Shown here: in pieces, positions 36,396-48,245 of the stretch
Position numbering within the stretch: position 1 is the first letter of the stretch
How the letters are laid out: each line of letters starts with the position of its first letter
Origin: Capitella teleta
Lineage: Eukaryota; Annelida; Polychaeta; Capitellidae
Direction of reading: 5' to 3'
DNA: 64,000 nt
NCBI GenBank assembly: GCA_000328365.1
Contig: KB309374.1
Coordinates: forward strand, 433,360 to 497,359
The notes under the pieces: model-generated
Databases searched by the model: none
Seen by the model: the letters and a program-made list of their open reading frames with translations, nothing else
Told to the model about the DNA's origin: nothing
Position numbers and translations under genes: made by a program

Positions 36396-38030
36396 AATAT
36401 ACTGTTATCATCAGAGCACAGTGATCATACATCAGTCAACTTCCTTGCATTTTAGATCTTCATCTCTTCAATCAAACACTAGATGAGAGGCACTTGAGTT
36501 GGATTGAAGCAATAAATTCACACAAACATACAACACATTAAAATAAAACCTATAATAATTATATAATATGAAGAGCCCAAAATCTTTAAAATGGGCGCTT
36601 ATTGTGAGCAATTGGGGCATTCACAGCAGCCCTTTTGTGGGGCATACATGACCAATGAAGACGCACCCAATGACCTTTACAGATGACCAGCCAAGCGTCT
36701 GAACTCTGAAGGTCAACTAAAATCATAACAGCCTCCTGAAGGCAGGTTTACAGAGCACAATGCGAATCAGAGGGGTTATGAGAAAAGCACCCAGAATATT
36801 ATATTAAGAAAAATAGGTAAAAATGAGCAGATTTCAGTTCTGGGTGGTCGTCTACTTGGCATTCTTGGAATGAAGTCACTGGGTCAGTACTTGACCAGCG
36901 CTGACCTCATTCTAAATAGCATTGAGCTATCCATATTAGCACAATTGTCCCTTTTCCCCATTGAGATTCACAAATAAAAACCAAAATAGTATATAATATT
37001 TAATAAATACCGGTTCATGTAATACAAGAACAACTTAAGTAAAGACTTGTTTGGTTCCCAATTATACCAAAAGGTTCATTAATGGAAGAAGTCCTCAGTG
37101 GGTGGCGACAGCACACACATTCTTTCTCTTGCAAAAGCTGTGATTTCACACTTGGCATGAATGCCACCTGATGCCTGAAGTACTTGGCTCAGTGCCAATT
37201 AAATAACCATCGAAGCAGGTGAGGATGATTGCTAACTATATCGGTAGTAGACATCTATTTTTTTTAATACATGGAATTATGTACATGCAATATAACAGAA
37301 ATAAATTGAAACATTTAAATTTTAAAAAAGGCCATGCATTAGGAAATAAGATTTTCAATCGCTAACATATTATAGGGTACATTGAATTGCATGGATTGTT
37401 TTGGTTTTTAAAACATAAAAAAAAAAGCACTGAATGTAAATTACATAATGAAATAAATCAAATACATGAAATAACAAAAGTTGAAAAGTTGACATGTAGC
37501 AAAGTACTTGAAAATACAGTATAATTGATCAAATGAGAGGAACTCAGATTTGCTTAAAAAAAATAAAAAAAAGATAATAATTTGCTTTGTATGCATTCAA
37601 TTGACGCAGGTGAAAACTAGGTTCAATATGAAATAGAGACATCGCGGACTTACTCCACAAATATTGACTACATACACCTGAAGCACCGGTATATCATATT
37701 GTGAATCTCAAAGTAAGGCATTCTGCGCAAAGAGATATAACTACATTTGTATAGGCATCCGTGTGACATTAATTTGCATGACAACGGAAAGAGACCAGTG
37801 AGGATAATCTGCATATATGCAAATTAGAAAAGTCAACTGGAGCTTAGTCACCAATGCAGCTAAATTAGGTCACAAATGATTCATAATGATAATGCATGAC
37901 TCGTATCATCACATACTGATCACAATATGCTGGACATCCCAAAGGAGCAACACCTCTCATGCAGTGACAACTTAATATAGTATTATAAGTAATGCTAAGT
38001 CAATTTATTTTACTGAGACTTTTGTAACGC
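36396..38030. other. A/T-rich stretch upstream of the serpin, no gene seen
   Basis: No supported coding region. It should contain the serpin promoter and its non-coding first exon, which I could not place. Confidence 0.4.
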
Positions 38031-38034
38031 TAAA

Positions 38035-38500
38035 TTGAAAACAACTGAGTTTGAAGGTGTCCAGAGAAGATGCACTAAGCTATCCACCGAATTAAGAAAC
38101 TTCAGCTATGAGGAGAGGCTCCACAAACTAAAACTGCCAACTATGGTACACCGCAGAATGCAAGGAGACCTCATTGAGGCATATAAAATATTTAATACTA
38201 TATTGACTCTACACAACACAACAACAACAAGGGGACATATATAGTTTTAAACTACCGTAGCTAAAACTAAAAGCAGATCAAAAACTACCTTAAGATCACA
38301 TTCATTTTCCCAGAGAATAGTAAACAACTGGAACTCGCTACCCCAATCAATAGCTTCATCCGAAAACATAAATAAATATAAAAACATTCTAGATAAATAC
38401 CCAAAAAAAACCACCCAACCCTTTAAGTTTATAATTTCGAAGCCAACCCGTTCCCTCAACGACACCCGGAACGACGAATGAAAGCTATATATGTTCAATC
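38035..38500 (+). mobile_element. LINE remnant, C-terminal end of reverse-transcriptase ORF (CR1/L2-like)
   Basis: The frame KTTEFEGVQRRCTKLSTELR, then YEERLHKLKLPTMVHRRMQG and DLIEAYKIFN, is the standard ending of CR1/L2/Rex1-type ORF2 proteins (VQRRATKLV..L..L.YEERLK.L.LPTL..RR.RGDLI). After a frame break the next part, FSQRIVNNWNSLPQSI, matches the usual R.V..WN.LP ending. The 5' part is absent, so it is a dead 5'-truncated copy. Confidence 0.85.
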
Positions 38501-38530
38501 AACTTCAATATAGGGATACCAATCAACAAA

Positions 38531-39525
38531 TCATACCAATGATAATGAAATAGAAAGTATATCGAAGAATATTCATAAATAAGATCATATTCATACTCAA
38601 GAGTAGGCTACACTATAGCTGACATACTACAGCGAGCCCTATGGTATACAAACCTCGCCCGAGAATCTGTGCTAGCTACAGTATAAAACCAACAATAGTC
38701 GTTGCAATTAGTGTTAAAATGATAACATGATCATCATCATGATCAGACTATCAATTCAAGTATTTGTTAATAATGAATGAGTAACAATTACGCCTACCAG
38801 TAGTTCAGGTTCCTTGTGATTTGACGGAGTATTCAGCAGAGGCTGGTGTTGTTGACAATCTGACAGCAGGACCTCAGCGACTGAGCGAGTGAACTCTCAC
38901 TCTGACTCTATGACTCACTCGGTTTCAGAGAAGATTTCCGTTTTGATAAAGAACAACGCATCAGTTGCTCTTGCACCCTAACAGAGGGGGTGATCGTTCC
39001 GGCCGGGAAAGCAATCGGAATAATCATAACGTTCGCAATTGATTTACGCTCGTTGAGCACGAGAAACCGTTCAGAGAGAAAACAGTCGGGCGCGCGAGGC
39101 GTGCCGCCGTGGGATTCAGCCGTCGGCTTGTTGGGAGGCTCGGGTGGTCGGAGAAATTCTGCCTATGCCCTGGCTGTCTGAGTCAACTGGCAAGCTGGCG
39201 GTGCACTTTTCGTCGTGTAATTTTATAAGTTCCCGTACGTTATGAAGTGCAGTCAAGAAGTCCTCTCATTCTAAAAGTCATTTCAAAATCTAAACCAAAT
39301 CTCCAACAAAGTACATGTTATCAGAACAACTACAACAAGATAAACAAAATAATTCAAACACAAAATACAATCAATACATAATTTATTTCTCTCTGAGTCT
39401 CAAGAACACTTGGCAAATTAAAAACCCTGTACTCTGGGCAGAAAAACATAGAAAACACGATAAACACGGAGACAGTTATGCAGTTCAAAGTTCGAAGTTC
39501 AAATCCAACACTTGAAACCCACTCA
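38531..39525. other. Stretch downstream of MDC1, no gene seen
   Basis: No supported gene. It must include the 3' UTR of MDC1 on its right side. A GC-richer patch at 38820-39180 is not explained. Confidence 0.4.
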
Positions 39526-42500
39526 CTATCTTCTGCTGGAGGACCTGCATGGATGAACTTCCTTGAAGATTTTGTGTCTTAAAAAAGGAATTAAGGAATG
39601 ATTGCAAAATGAGAAGAACGCTGAACGAGAAGAGACTGCTATTGCAAAAGGATACAACTCAAAGTCAACTTCTTGTCTCAAAATTCCCGTGAGGAGAAAT
39701 TCGGCAGAAACAACCGGGATTCCGGCAAGCAGAGCGGGCTGGCAGATTGCCTCGTCATCCTCACACGAAATGACGACCGTGTGACCTGAAGACGTCTTGG
39801 GCATGGATTTTAGCAGCTGCAAGCGAGAAATGACATCAATAAATAAACACAAACTCCTTCCTCAAAGAGCGACAACAAACCTGACCGCCGCTGCATTTGA
39901 TTATATCTGCAATTAGAAATTATTTACATCACAGACGACTCGAGAGACGAAGAACCCACCGGCCATTTGCTTGGGTTCCGGCTTGACGTTGGCCGTAATG
40001 AAGCACTTGTGTCCCTTCAGCATGCCCTTCTGATTGGCTCTCTCTACGGATTCAGTTAAACGGAATTTAAATTTCTTCTCCGCAGAGGCGTCGCGCACAA
40101 AGTAGGTCACAGGATCTGAAGGAGAAATCCCTTGGAATGCGAAGGGAAGATCGAGCGGTGTATCCCCACCTTGGAAAACTCCTTGCTCCTCCGACTGATG
40201 AAGCCAGTCGGGTCTGACGATGACCAAACCTCGACTGACGCCGCAGAGAAATTTCACCGTTCTCCTCACTTGATCGCAAACGAGGTGGGTGCATTTGAAA
40301 ATAGAATCCACGACTTCACCGCCAAGTTTAACAACCGCCTGCCAAGATAACAACGTAATAAAGATGTCTGTTTGAAATTCGCTTAAACCTTCTCAGCTTT
40401 CTCGTCCAATAAACCAGTGAACATTATTTTTGGCTTAATCACATGACTTCTGTTTCTCAGACTAGAGGCAGGGGACGAGGACACCGATTCACTTGGCTCA
40501 ACTATTCTCTTGCCACGCCCCTTCTTCACTGGTGTTGATGCTGCAGAATCATCAGCTACGGTCGATTCATCTGTGACCTTGGATCTCTTCCCTTTGCTTC
40601 GTGTCGTTTCTTCCTTAGATGCAGGCAAGGATTCCTGCGATTCCTTTGTCTTCCTCCCTCGTGCTCTCCTTGCAGGAACGGTGTCTTCATCTTTTTCCTC
40701 TTCCTTGGGAACCAACGCTGCTACATCAGTGGCTTTCGTTCGACCACGCCCTCTACGCTGTGCTGCCTTTTGGTGAGCATCAGGAGGAGTGGATGAACAT
40801 GACTGAGGTTCTTTGGCCCTGCGCCCTCGAGCAGACTTCGGAGGAGGAACAACCTCTTCTTCCTTAGGAGAAGAAGCAACACCCTCTAATTCAGCCCCTT
40901 TAGCCTTTCTCCCTCTCCGACCTCTTTTTGGCGGGACCACTGCCTCAGCCTTAGAAGGGGCCTTCAAATTTCTCTCTGCAGACTCCTCGGGAAGATTGGC
41001 TTCTTTCATAGCTCTTCCTGATTTCTGTGGAGATGGCGTGACTGCTCTTCTGCTCAGATTCAACCTTTCGGCACTGGATGACGTGGACCTGGTCCTGTGG
41101 GGGGGATCCACGCTGCCTGATCCCGCGGACCTCATTCCTCTCTTTGGGCGCTCTATCGTCATTTCTTCCTTCTCAACTTTTTCTACCTCAGTCTTCTTGG
41201 CGTTCTTCCCTCTCCTCCCTCTCAATGGAGCCGCAACTGGCTCCTCCGTTACCACGGCTTCAACGACAGCAAGAGATCTGCGTGTGTTTCTCTGCGCTTT
41301 CTTTGCAGGTGCTGGCAACGACTCTCTTCCCTTTTTAACTTCCTCTTTTGCGGCAGAAATCCTGCTTGGTTTCACGGAACCATCGGCCAAGTCCTCTGCC
41401 TCCGTGGTTTTGGTTCTTGAGGCTGCGCTGCGTCGTGGTTTCTTGGCTTTCAAGGGAGCAGCCTCAGAAGCAACTGCGCTGCTTTTCCTCCGGGAAGCTC
41501 TGCTCACAGACGGCTGAGCACTGGGTGCAGCTGCTGGAGATTCCATTTCCTGAAGAAAAAAAAATAAAAAAAAAAAAAAAAATCAGATGGGAAAATTTTT
41601 TAATTAATCCTCATGCTTACCTGTTTTGAGGGTGAGAGAGACTTTGCTGAAAAAAAAAAAAAAAAAAAAAAATTAAACTAAACAGCCAGAGCAAAAGTAA
41701 TGAAAAATACTTCTGGATCCTTTTGGTCTGGAATACACGCGACCAAACACGGCAGACGTTCGCCCAAACTTCTCTGGCGAATCCCTCGGAACGCTGTTGT
41801 TCAGCTTCAGTTCCCCCGAATCATCCGAATCATCCTCTTGAAAAACTTGCGTAGCGGCACAAAGGTCAAAATTATACGACGCCCCACCCTCCTTGAAAAA
41901 TTCCGAAAAATAAAAATCAACATCTCATCAAAATTGTAAAACAATTTACCGTTTTGGAATGATTAGAATTAACCGAAGCATCTGTTACATCCATCTTGAG
42001 ATTAAAACTCTCGTCCTCTGAAGGCGCAGCCACTCGCTTCCTTTTAGGTTTTACTGGCGCAATATCAACTTCAATCGTATCAACTGAATCATCCGCAAAC
42101 ACTTGCGTCTCAGCAGTCTCTTGCATTTTACTTCTTCTTGTCATCCGTTTCACAGGTTTCTTTTTCGGAACAACAGGTTTCACATTTGTCTTCAAAATGG
42201 GAATCGCTTCCCTGTCATCATCACCAAAGACTTGCGTCTCTTCAAAGTTCCTAGCAGAGGATTGAGAAACTGGCGTACTAGCAGAGGCGGGGATGGCAAA
42301 CAGAGCGGCCTTATCAATTTCCAAAGAATCCTCAGGGTCATCGGTGTCGCCCATAACCTGTGTAGCTTCAATGTCACTCATCACTTGAGTAGCCTCAATA
42401 TTTCTAGTGGAGCATCCAGCAGATGGGGTGCTGGAAGAGGTGGGAATAATAAACAGCGCAGACCGATCAACTTCTAGAGAATCTTCATCGTTGTCACCAA

Positions 42501-45500
42501 TGACTTGCGTGGCTTTAAAGTTCATGTCAGAGGACCGGGCAGATGGCGTAGTAGCAGAAGATGGAATGGCAAACAACGCAGACTTGTTAACAACAAGCAT
42601 GTCTACAGAGTCATCACTGTCACTCATGTCATGAGCATCCTCATTCAAATTACCATCCATGACTTCATTGTCACCCATGACTTGCGTGGCTTCACTGTCA
42701 CCCATCACTTGAGTGGCTTCATTGTCACCCATGACTTGCGTGGCTTCATTGTCACCGATTACTTGTGTGGCTTCATTGTCACCCATGACTTGCGTGGCTT
42801 CATTGTCACCCATGACTTGCGTGGCTTCATTGTCACCCATGACTGGTATGGTTTCATTGTCACCCATGACTTGCGTGGCTTCATTGTCTCCCATGACTGG
42901 TATGGTTTCATTGTCACCAATGACTTGTGTAGCTTCATTGTCACCCATGACTGGTATGGTTTCATTGTCACCAATGACTTGTGTAGCTTCATTGTCACCC
43001 ATGACTTGCGTGGCTTCATTGTCACCTATTACATGCGTGGCTTCATTGTCACCCATGACTGGTATGGTTTCATTGTCTCCCATGACTTGTGTAGCTTCAT
43101 TGTCACCCATGACTTGCGTGGCTTCATTGTCACCTATTACATGCGTGGCTTCATTGTCACCCATGACGGGAATGGTTTCATTGTCTCCCATGACTTGTGT
43201 AGCTTCATTGTCACCCATGACTTGCGTGGCTTCATTGTCACCTATTACATGCGTGGCTTCATTGTCACCCATGACTGGTATGGTTTCATTGTCACCCATG
43301 ACTTGCGTGGCTTCATTGTCACCTTTTACATGCGTGGCTTCATTGTCACCCATGACTGGTATGGTTTCATTGTCTCCCATGACTTGTGTAGCTTCATTGT
43401 CACCCATGACTTGCGTGGCTTCATTGTCACCTATTACATGTGTGGCTTCATTGTCACCCATGACTGGTATGGTTTCATTGTCACCCATGACTTGCGTGGC
43501 TTCATTGTCACCCATGACTTGCGTGGCTTCATTGTCACCCATGACTTGCGTGGCTTCATTGTCACCCATGACTTGTTTGGCTTCATTGTCACCCATGACT
43601 TGCGTGGCTTCATTATCTCCTATTACTTGAGTGGCTTCATTGTCACCCATAACTTGCGTGGCTTCATTGTCACCCATGACTTGCGTGGCTTCATTGTCAC
43701 CAATGACTTGTGTGGCTTCATTATCTCCTATGACTTGAGTGGCCATGTTATCTCCTATAACTTTAGTGGCTTCATTGTCTCCCATGACTTGTGTAGCATC
43801 ATCACAACCAGTACCACTCTTTTGCGTATCCAGAGGCCCATCAAACACTTGAGTCTCTAGATCTTGGAGACCAGGTTTGTGATTTTCTTCACTTTCCTCA
43901 AATTCAAAATCATTTTCCAATGTGCTTAAATTAGCAAATGCATGTGCAGCCTGAGAGTTGAATGCTTGCGTTGCTCCCGTCAGCATGGAGTATTCCTCCT
44001 CCTCCTCCTCTTCCAACTTCTTCTCCATTTCCTTTGCTTCATCAGCATCTTGTATATCAAAACCTTGTGTGCCTTCATCGTCTGTAGTGGCATCACTATC
44101 ATAACAAACCGTCTTCTTGGCACCACTGCCCAAATCAGCCACATAGCACTGAGTCTCCATTTCTTGGATTTGTTTTCTTCTGTCAGCGGATTGAGGCGTG
44201 GAAATAAACACGGGACTGACGCTCTCTTTTGAGCGGTCTCCTTCATCGTCACAGTCTGACTCAGGAATATAATCGGCAGACACTTCAGAAGTATGGTAAA
44301 AGCTCGCTATGAGTGAGAAAATAAGAACATCAATAATCAACACTGAAAAATAATAAATAAGAAAAACCTCACCAGTTTTTTTGTATTTAGCAGCAGGAGT
44401 TTCAGCAACGGAAACTTTGAAGGACTCATCTGAGAAACAGAACACAAAATGTCAGAATTCCCACCACAAACTGGAGTAATATAAAGAACATTCAGAACAA
44501 ATAAAGGCTAAAAGAACCCACCCTCAATAATGGAATCATCGGCAAAGCACACTCTCTTAGGAGATTTCACAACAGGGCCACTGCCATCAGCATGGAAAGG
44601 CTGCAAGGCAGAAGAATGAGCAATGGAAACCGAAAGAAAGGGATGAGCAGACCTGAGTTGGCTGGATTATGTCGCTGCTTCTCCCGCAGCTATCTGAGTT
44701 GGTGTCCTCATCTTCCTCAAACACGTAAGACTCGGAGGCGAGCAGTCCTCTCTTCACACTCATCACAGGCTCATCCAGTTTGACCACGGCTGCTTCATCC
44801 TCAGTTTCAGATAATCTCTGCGGAGATTTCGTCAGCGCCGAGCTGATGTGCTTTGTTACGCACCTTTGGAGTGACTTTGGGTCGCAAATAAACACACTTC
44901 AGGTCAGCAAAAATGAGAGCGTCGTCATTCTTTAACTCGTAACGGACATTTGGTTTGAGAAACATCTATAGAGGAAATAATGACCAAAATTAACAAAGAC
45001 GAAGAGATGATTTCATGAAGGGAAAAACCTTGTGTCTTTTGGTTTTATTGCGACTTCCCTTGTCGTAAATGAAATGCATTTCTCCTTCCACTTCAATGCA
45101 TGCATGATCTTTGGACAATGACTGAAATGCAAAGAGGTTGACATGGAACTCATTGTGGATGGATATGACTCACCTTGCAGGGAATGTTGATTTCAACCGT
45201 GTCACTACGACCAATGGAATTACTGCCTGAAAAGAAATGCGTATTTAGGGTCATGGAATCATGGATATATTGAATTCCAGACGGACCTTTGTAAATAGGA
45301 TAGAGTGTCTCTTTCAGGTCTTTTTGGCTGAGCACTTTCAGGTGAGCCACCTAGAATAGTAACATTACAACATGAATACAGGTATAATAAATTATTTACT
45401 TCATCGTTTTAACTATGAAATTAATTAAGTTATAACCAAATGTCACTGACCGGTGTCGTGCTGGCTACCTCCTCTTCCTCTTCCTCCTCCTCAAAATCAA

Positions 45501-45531
45501 GACTAATCGCTTGCGTAGCTTCAAGATCCAT
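39526..45531 (-). CDS. MDC1: Mediator of DNA damage checkpoint protein 1 (about 17 coding exons)
   Basis: MDC1 binds phosphorylated histone H2AX at DNA breaks and recruits ATM, NBS1 and RNF8 in the nucleus. Joined exons give about 1,690 residues. The start at 45531, MDLEATQAISLDFEEEEEE, aligns with human MEDTQAIDWDVEEEEE. An FHA domain follows (about residues 28-125) with SNSIGRSD, SLSKDHACIEVEG, KGSRNKT and ALIFADLKCVYLRPK. Exon 44306-41950 (785 codons) holds YDSDATTDDEG, like the CK2/NBS1-binding SDTD motifs, several TQVF or TQ.F motifs, and a large 9-residue repeat array. Exon 41551-40389 is a Lys/Arg/Pro/Ser-rich linker. Tandem BRCT domains follow: IMFTGLLDEKAEK, RRTVKFLCGVSRGLVIVRPD, WLHQSEEQGVFQ, then KGHKCFITANVKPEPKQMA, LLKSMPKTSSGHTVVISCED and SAEFLLTGILRQEVDFELYP, matching human MDC1 closely. 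A 5' UTR intron is likely (acceptor at 45541). The last 30 residues differ from vertebrates. Confidence 0.95.
42230..42640 (-). repeat. MDC1: Three copies of an acidic SLEVD / ALFAIP module in MDC1
   Basis: Three related segments of roughly 40-60 residues occur downstream of the 9-residue array. Each has an acidic Ser stretch (DDSVDMLVVNK, DSLEVDR, DSLEIDK), then ALFAIP or ALFIIP, then a Ser/Thr-Pro stretch ending near a TQV motif. The acidic Ser positions fit casein kinase 2. The function is unknown to me. Confidence 0.8.
42660..43800 (-). repeat. MDC1: 27-bp tandem array, about 42 copies, coding for TQV[MI]GDNEA in MDC1
   Basis: The unit is 27 bp and encodes ATQVMGDNE or ATQVIGDNE. By my count there are about 42 units; about 27 keep Thr-Gln, eight read ETIPVMGDN and five read ATHV[IK]GDN. 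In the middle a four-unit (108-bp) period is visible: TQVM, TQVM, TIPV, THVI. Unit length is a multiple of three, so copy-number changes keep the frame. TQ is the ATM/ATR target motif. Confidence 0.95.
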
Positions 45532-45540
45532 TATGTTTCT

Positions 45541-47120
45541 GCAGAAAAACAAAATGATATAAATATATGTGATCGCTCGAGCTAAAACCTGCATTAATTC
45601 GACATTCTTTCGTCACATATTTAGGTTGCAATGCCTCCTGATAGCTGACACAAATCCCTTCAGTTTGATGCCAAAATTATCTCAATCGGAGCAGTAGTTC
45701 AAAAGTTACAGCCTGTTTATGGGTCAACCCCACACGTAATTGAAGATGAGAAATTCGTGTTAAAAGGTTGACAAAGATTCAAAATGATTCAATTGTCAAA
45801 GTGAATACGATAGGTGTAATTAAACAACACTAAACGTAAGAACTTATTGGTCACAAGACTGACGCAATTCTTGTATGTGAGAAAATAGAAGATATGTTTT
45901 GCTATTTCACCATCAAAGCATGATTGTGTTAAACGGGGATGGCACACAGAGGCGTAAACACAAGCTTCTATTTATTAGGCTTCCCCTTGTGGACCAAATT
46001 TTTAATTTGGTTGATATGTTGTTTTTGGTTGGATGTGGCAGCGGCAAATACAAATCTCAACTAATCCTTTTTGCGTTACACTGAAACTAAAGATTCACTT
46101 TTAGCTCAGGGCGGAGGCAAGACATTGGCAAAAACTTTGCGTTCGCTTGTATCTTTACACATGATGGCCGAATAATAAATTCGTCCAACTAACTGAAACC
46201 AAAGCTCGGAGCAGTAGATATTTGTCGAGGCCGAATAAGGAGCCGAATGTATACCCACTCTATTGCAGCAATACCTTTGCTATATGGGATCAACCAAATA
46301 AAGTCCCTTCTGGCAGCTGACCAAATTCACAACAGCTCGCCACTCGATTTGTAGGGGTCTACCTTAGGCGTCAATGCATGGCATTTTTAAAGCCAATAAT
46401 TTAATCAAATTGGGTTCAATTAGAATTTAGATCAATAATGAATAAATGAATAATCAATAATAATCAATTATATTTATAATGTTTTTGTGATATCAATCAT
46501 TAACATTATTTCAATCACATAACTGTATTGACATCGAAGACATTACAAATCACGATGTTCATATAGACAGCGCAAGTGAAATAATACTAGCATTGCTTCA
46601 ATCCATTGCTACCAAACAAATGATCATTACCAAAAACTGTTTTCAATGTTTACAAAACGAGAAAATCAAAATGCTGCTAAAGTTTTTATTTCCCGCACGC
46701 ACAGGGATAGCATTGAAAGTTTAGTGCAAGTTTCGTATTTTTTTTTATGAATTGCTATATATAATTCTATACCATATCAAAAATTATAAGATCCATATAA
46801 AATTCTCTTATCAATATTATAACTGTAATTGTTACATTAATTTCGCCAAAAAGAATGCGAATAATAAATTCCTAGGCGAACACATTGAAAAAAATTGATA
46901 TAAATCTAGCATAGATATGCTTTTTTATGTGAGACATCATAACGTCTTTTTAAGGTGTCTCTATCAAATGAACGGAGTTATGAGCTTTGAAGTGGCATTT
47001 CAGATGGATCGTTTATTTTTGAGGAATCTTGATGCCATATGAACGCTGGTCATCAATATCGACAAAAAATTATTATGGAAACGGAGCATACTCAACGAGT
47101 TATTGATGATGAAGCATAAT
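45541..47120. other. Stretch upstream of MDC1, no gene seen
   Basis: The left end is a probable 5' UTR intron of MDC1. The rest is A/T-rich with no supported reading frame. Parts of 45640-46140 look like decayed repeat sequence, but I cannot name a family. Confidence 0.35.
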
Positions 47121-47123
47121 CTC

Positions 47124-47263
47124 GATATGTCAAACTCTCATATCTCGAAAAGCTCTATAAGTCGAAGCCATTTCGAATCTCCGAGTTCCTCCCTATTCCC
47201 ATACATTTGAATTTTGTATTGATATGTCAAACTCCCATAACTCGAAAAGCTCTACATGTCGAA
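47124..47263. repeat. Two 43-bp direct repeats
   Basis: The segment at 47124-47166 (GATATGTCAAACTCTCATAT and onward to GTCGAA) recurs at 47221-47263 with about five changes, 97 bp further on. Content is non-coding. It may be part of a longer tandem unit that has decayed between. Confidence 0.7.
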
Positions 47264-47335
47264 CTAATTTTCTGGTCCGGTGGGTAACTTTTGATAACTT
47301 TATTTTGGAGTCAACTCCAATATGCAAATTTTACA

Positions 47336-47500
47336 TTTCATTTCATTTCATTTCATTTATTACATTTAAAACGCATTTTCAGCAATATCAAAGAACATTC
47401 AAATGCGCTGTACAGAGGTAAAAAGAAAAATCATTAAATACTAGAAAATGCAAGGTTAAAATAGAAAGTCTTAAGTTGGGCTTTAAAAGCATCAAGCAAT
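47336..47500 (-). mobile_element. 3' end of an L2/CR1-like LINE with (GAAAT)n tail
   Basis: Read on the minus strand, LLDAFKAQLKTFYFNLAF resembles the last residues of L2-type ORF2 (F...LKT.LF..AF). After a short untranslated part containing TACAGCGCATTTGAATG it ends in four to five copies of GAAAT, which is how L2-type elements end. It may be the 3' end of the LINE whose 5' part lies at 48955-50890, with other DNA inserted between. Confidence 0.55.
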
Positions 47501-48245
47501 TGCTGGTACTGTAGGTTGGAAGGTAATCAGTTTCAAAGGATGGGTGCTTGATGGGCGAATGTTCGGTAGCCATTAATAGAAAATACATAAGTAATCCAGT
47601 TTACAAGAAGCTCCGCATTTCCGATGAAGGTGTAAATCAGGGTAAACGATGGAGTCACTGGTCAGCGCAACCGCAAGGTGCTGCTGATTCACTCAATGTC
47701 TCTAATCTGGGCAAATTTGGTGTCAATGGGTTCCTTTTTGGAAGCAGGTTCACATGATGCACAAACCTGCGCTTTAGGGTCCCTTGTGACACATATAATC
47801 CACGCAAAAGTGTGAAAATCAGTAGACTATTTTGAATTGAACTCCTTCCTGCGTGATTGAATGTTAGAGAAACTTTGCCTGTGATTGGATGAAGCTGACT
47901 CAACTAATTGCTCGACTTGGAACATCCACTCAGCGTCATTCACACCTTTCTCGAAGTTGACAGCAAGTGATTCTCGGAGTAACAACTGAATTCTATTCAT
48001 GCTTGCAATAGATGTAAAAACAAAGATGCACCATCTCATTCAATGCGTTCCTTTGTGGTCGGCATTGTTTAAAGGCATGTAAAGATTACAGAAATCCACA
48101 AAGTGTTTGTGATCTTTATAAATTGGCAATATTAGAAAAATATGAAAGGCGCACAAAACTTCAAAGGGCAGAGGATACTTAGTATATTAATGAGCGGAAG
48201 GCAGTCTTGGGTCATCATTTTGGCTCTGTACGTACACTCGCCATC
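47501..48245. other. Repeat-like stretch of unknown family
   Basis: It lies between a LINE 3' end and a Tigger-like frame. No intact frame is supported. Short frames at 47655-47903 and 47827-48039 on the minus strand show nothing I recognise. It is probably insertion debris. Confidence 0.35.

Noticed and set aside
40813-41517. Plus-strand 234-codon frame
   Set aside because: Antisense shadow of the basic MDC1 linker exon.
42660-43800. Regular 27-bp repeats as a CRISPR-like array
   Set aside because: There are no unique spacers, the repeats are contiguous and coding, and the genome is animal.
42505-43860. Long plus-strand frames with repeats such as FIVTHDLRG or SLSPMTCVA
   Set aside because: They are antisense to the 27-bp MDC1 array. 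A repeat unit divisible by three opens frames on both strands; the minus strand has the domains and splice sites.
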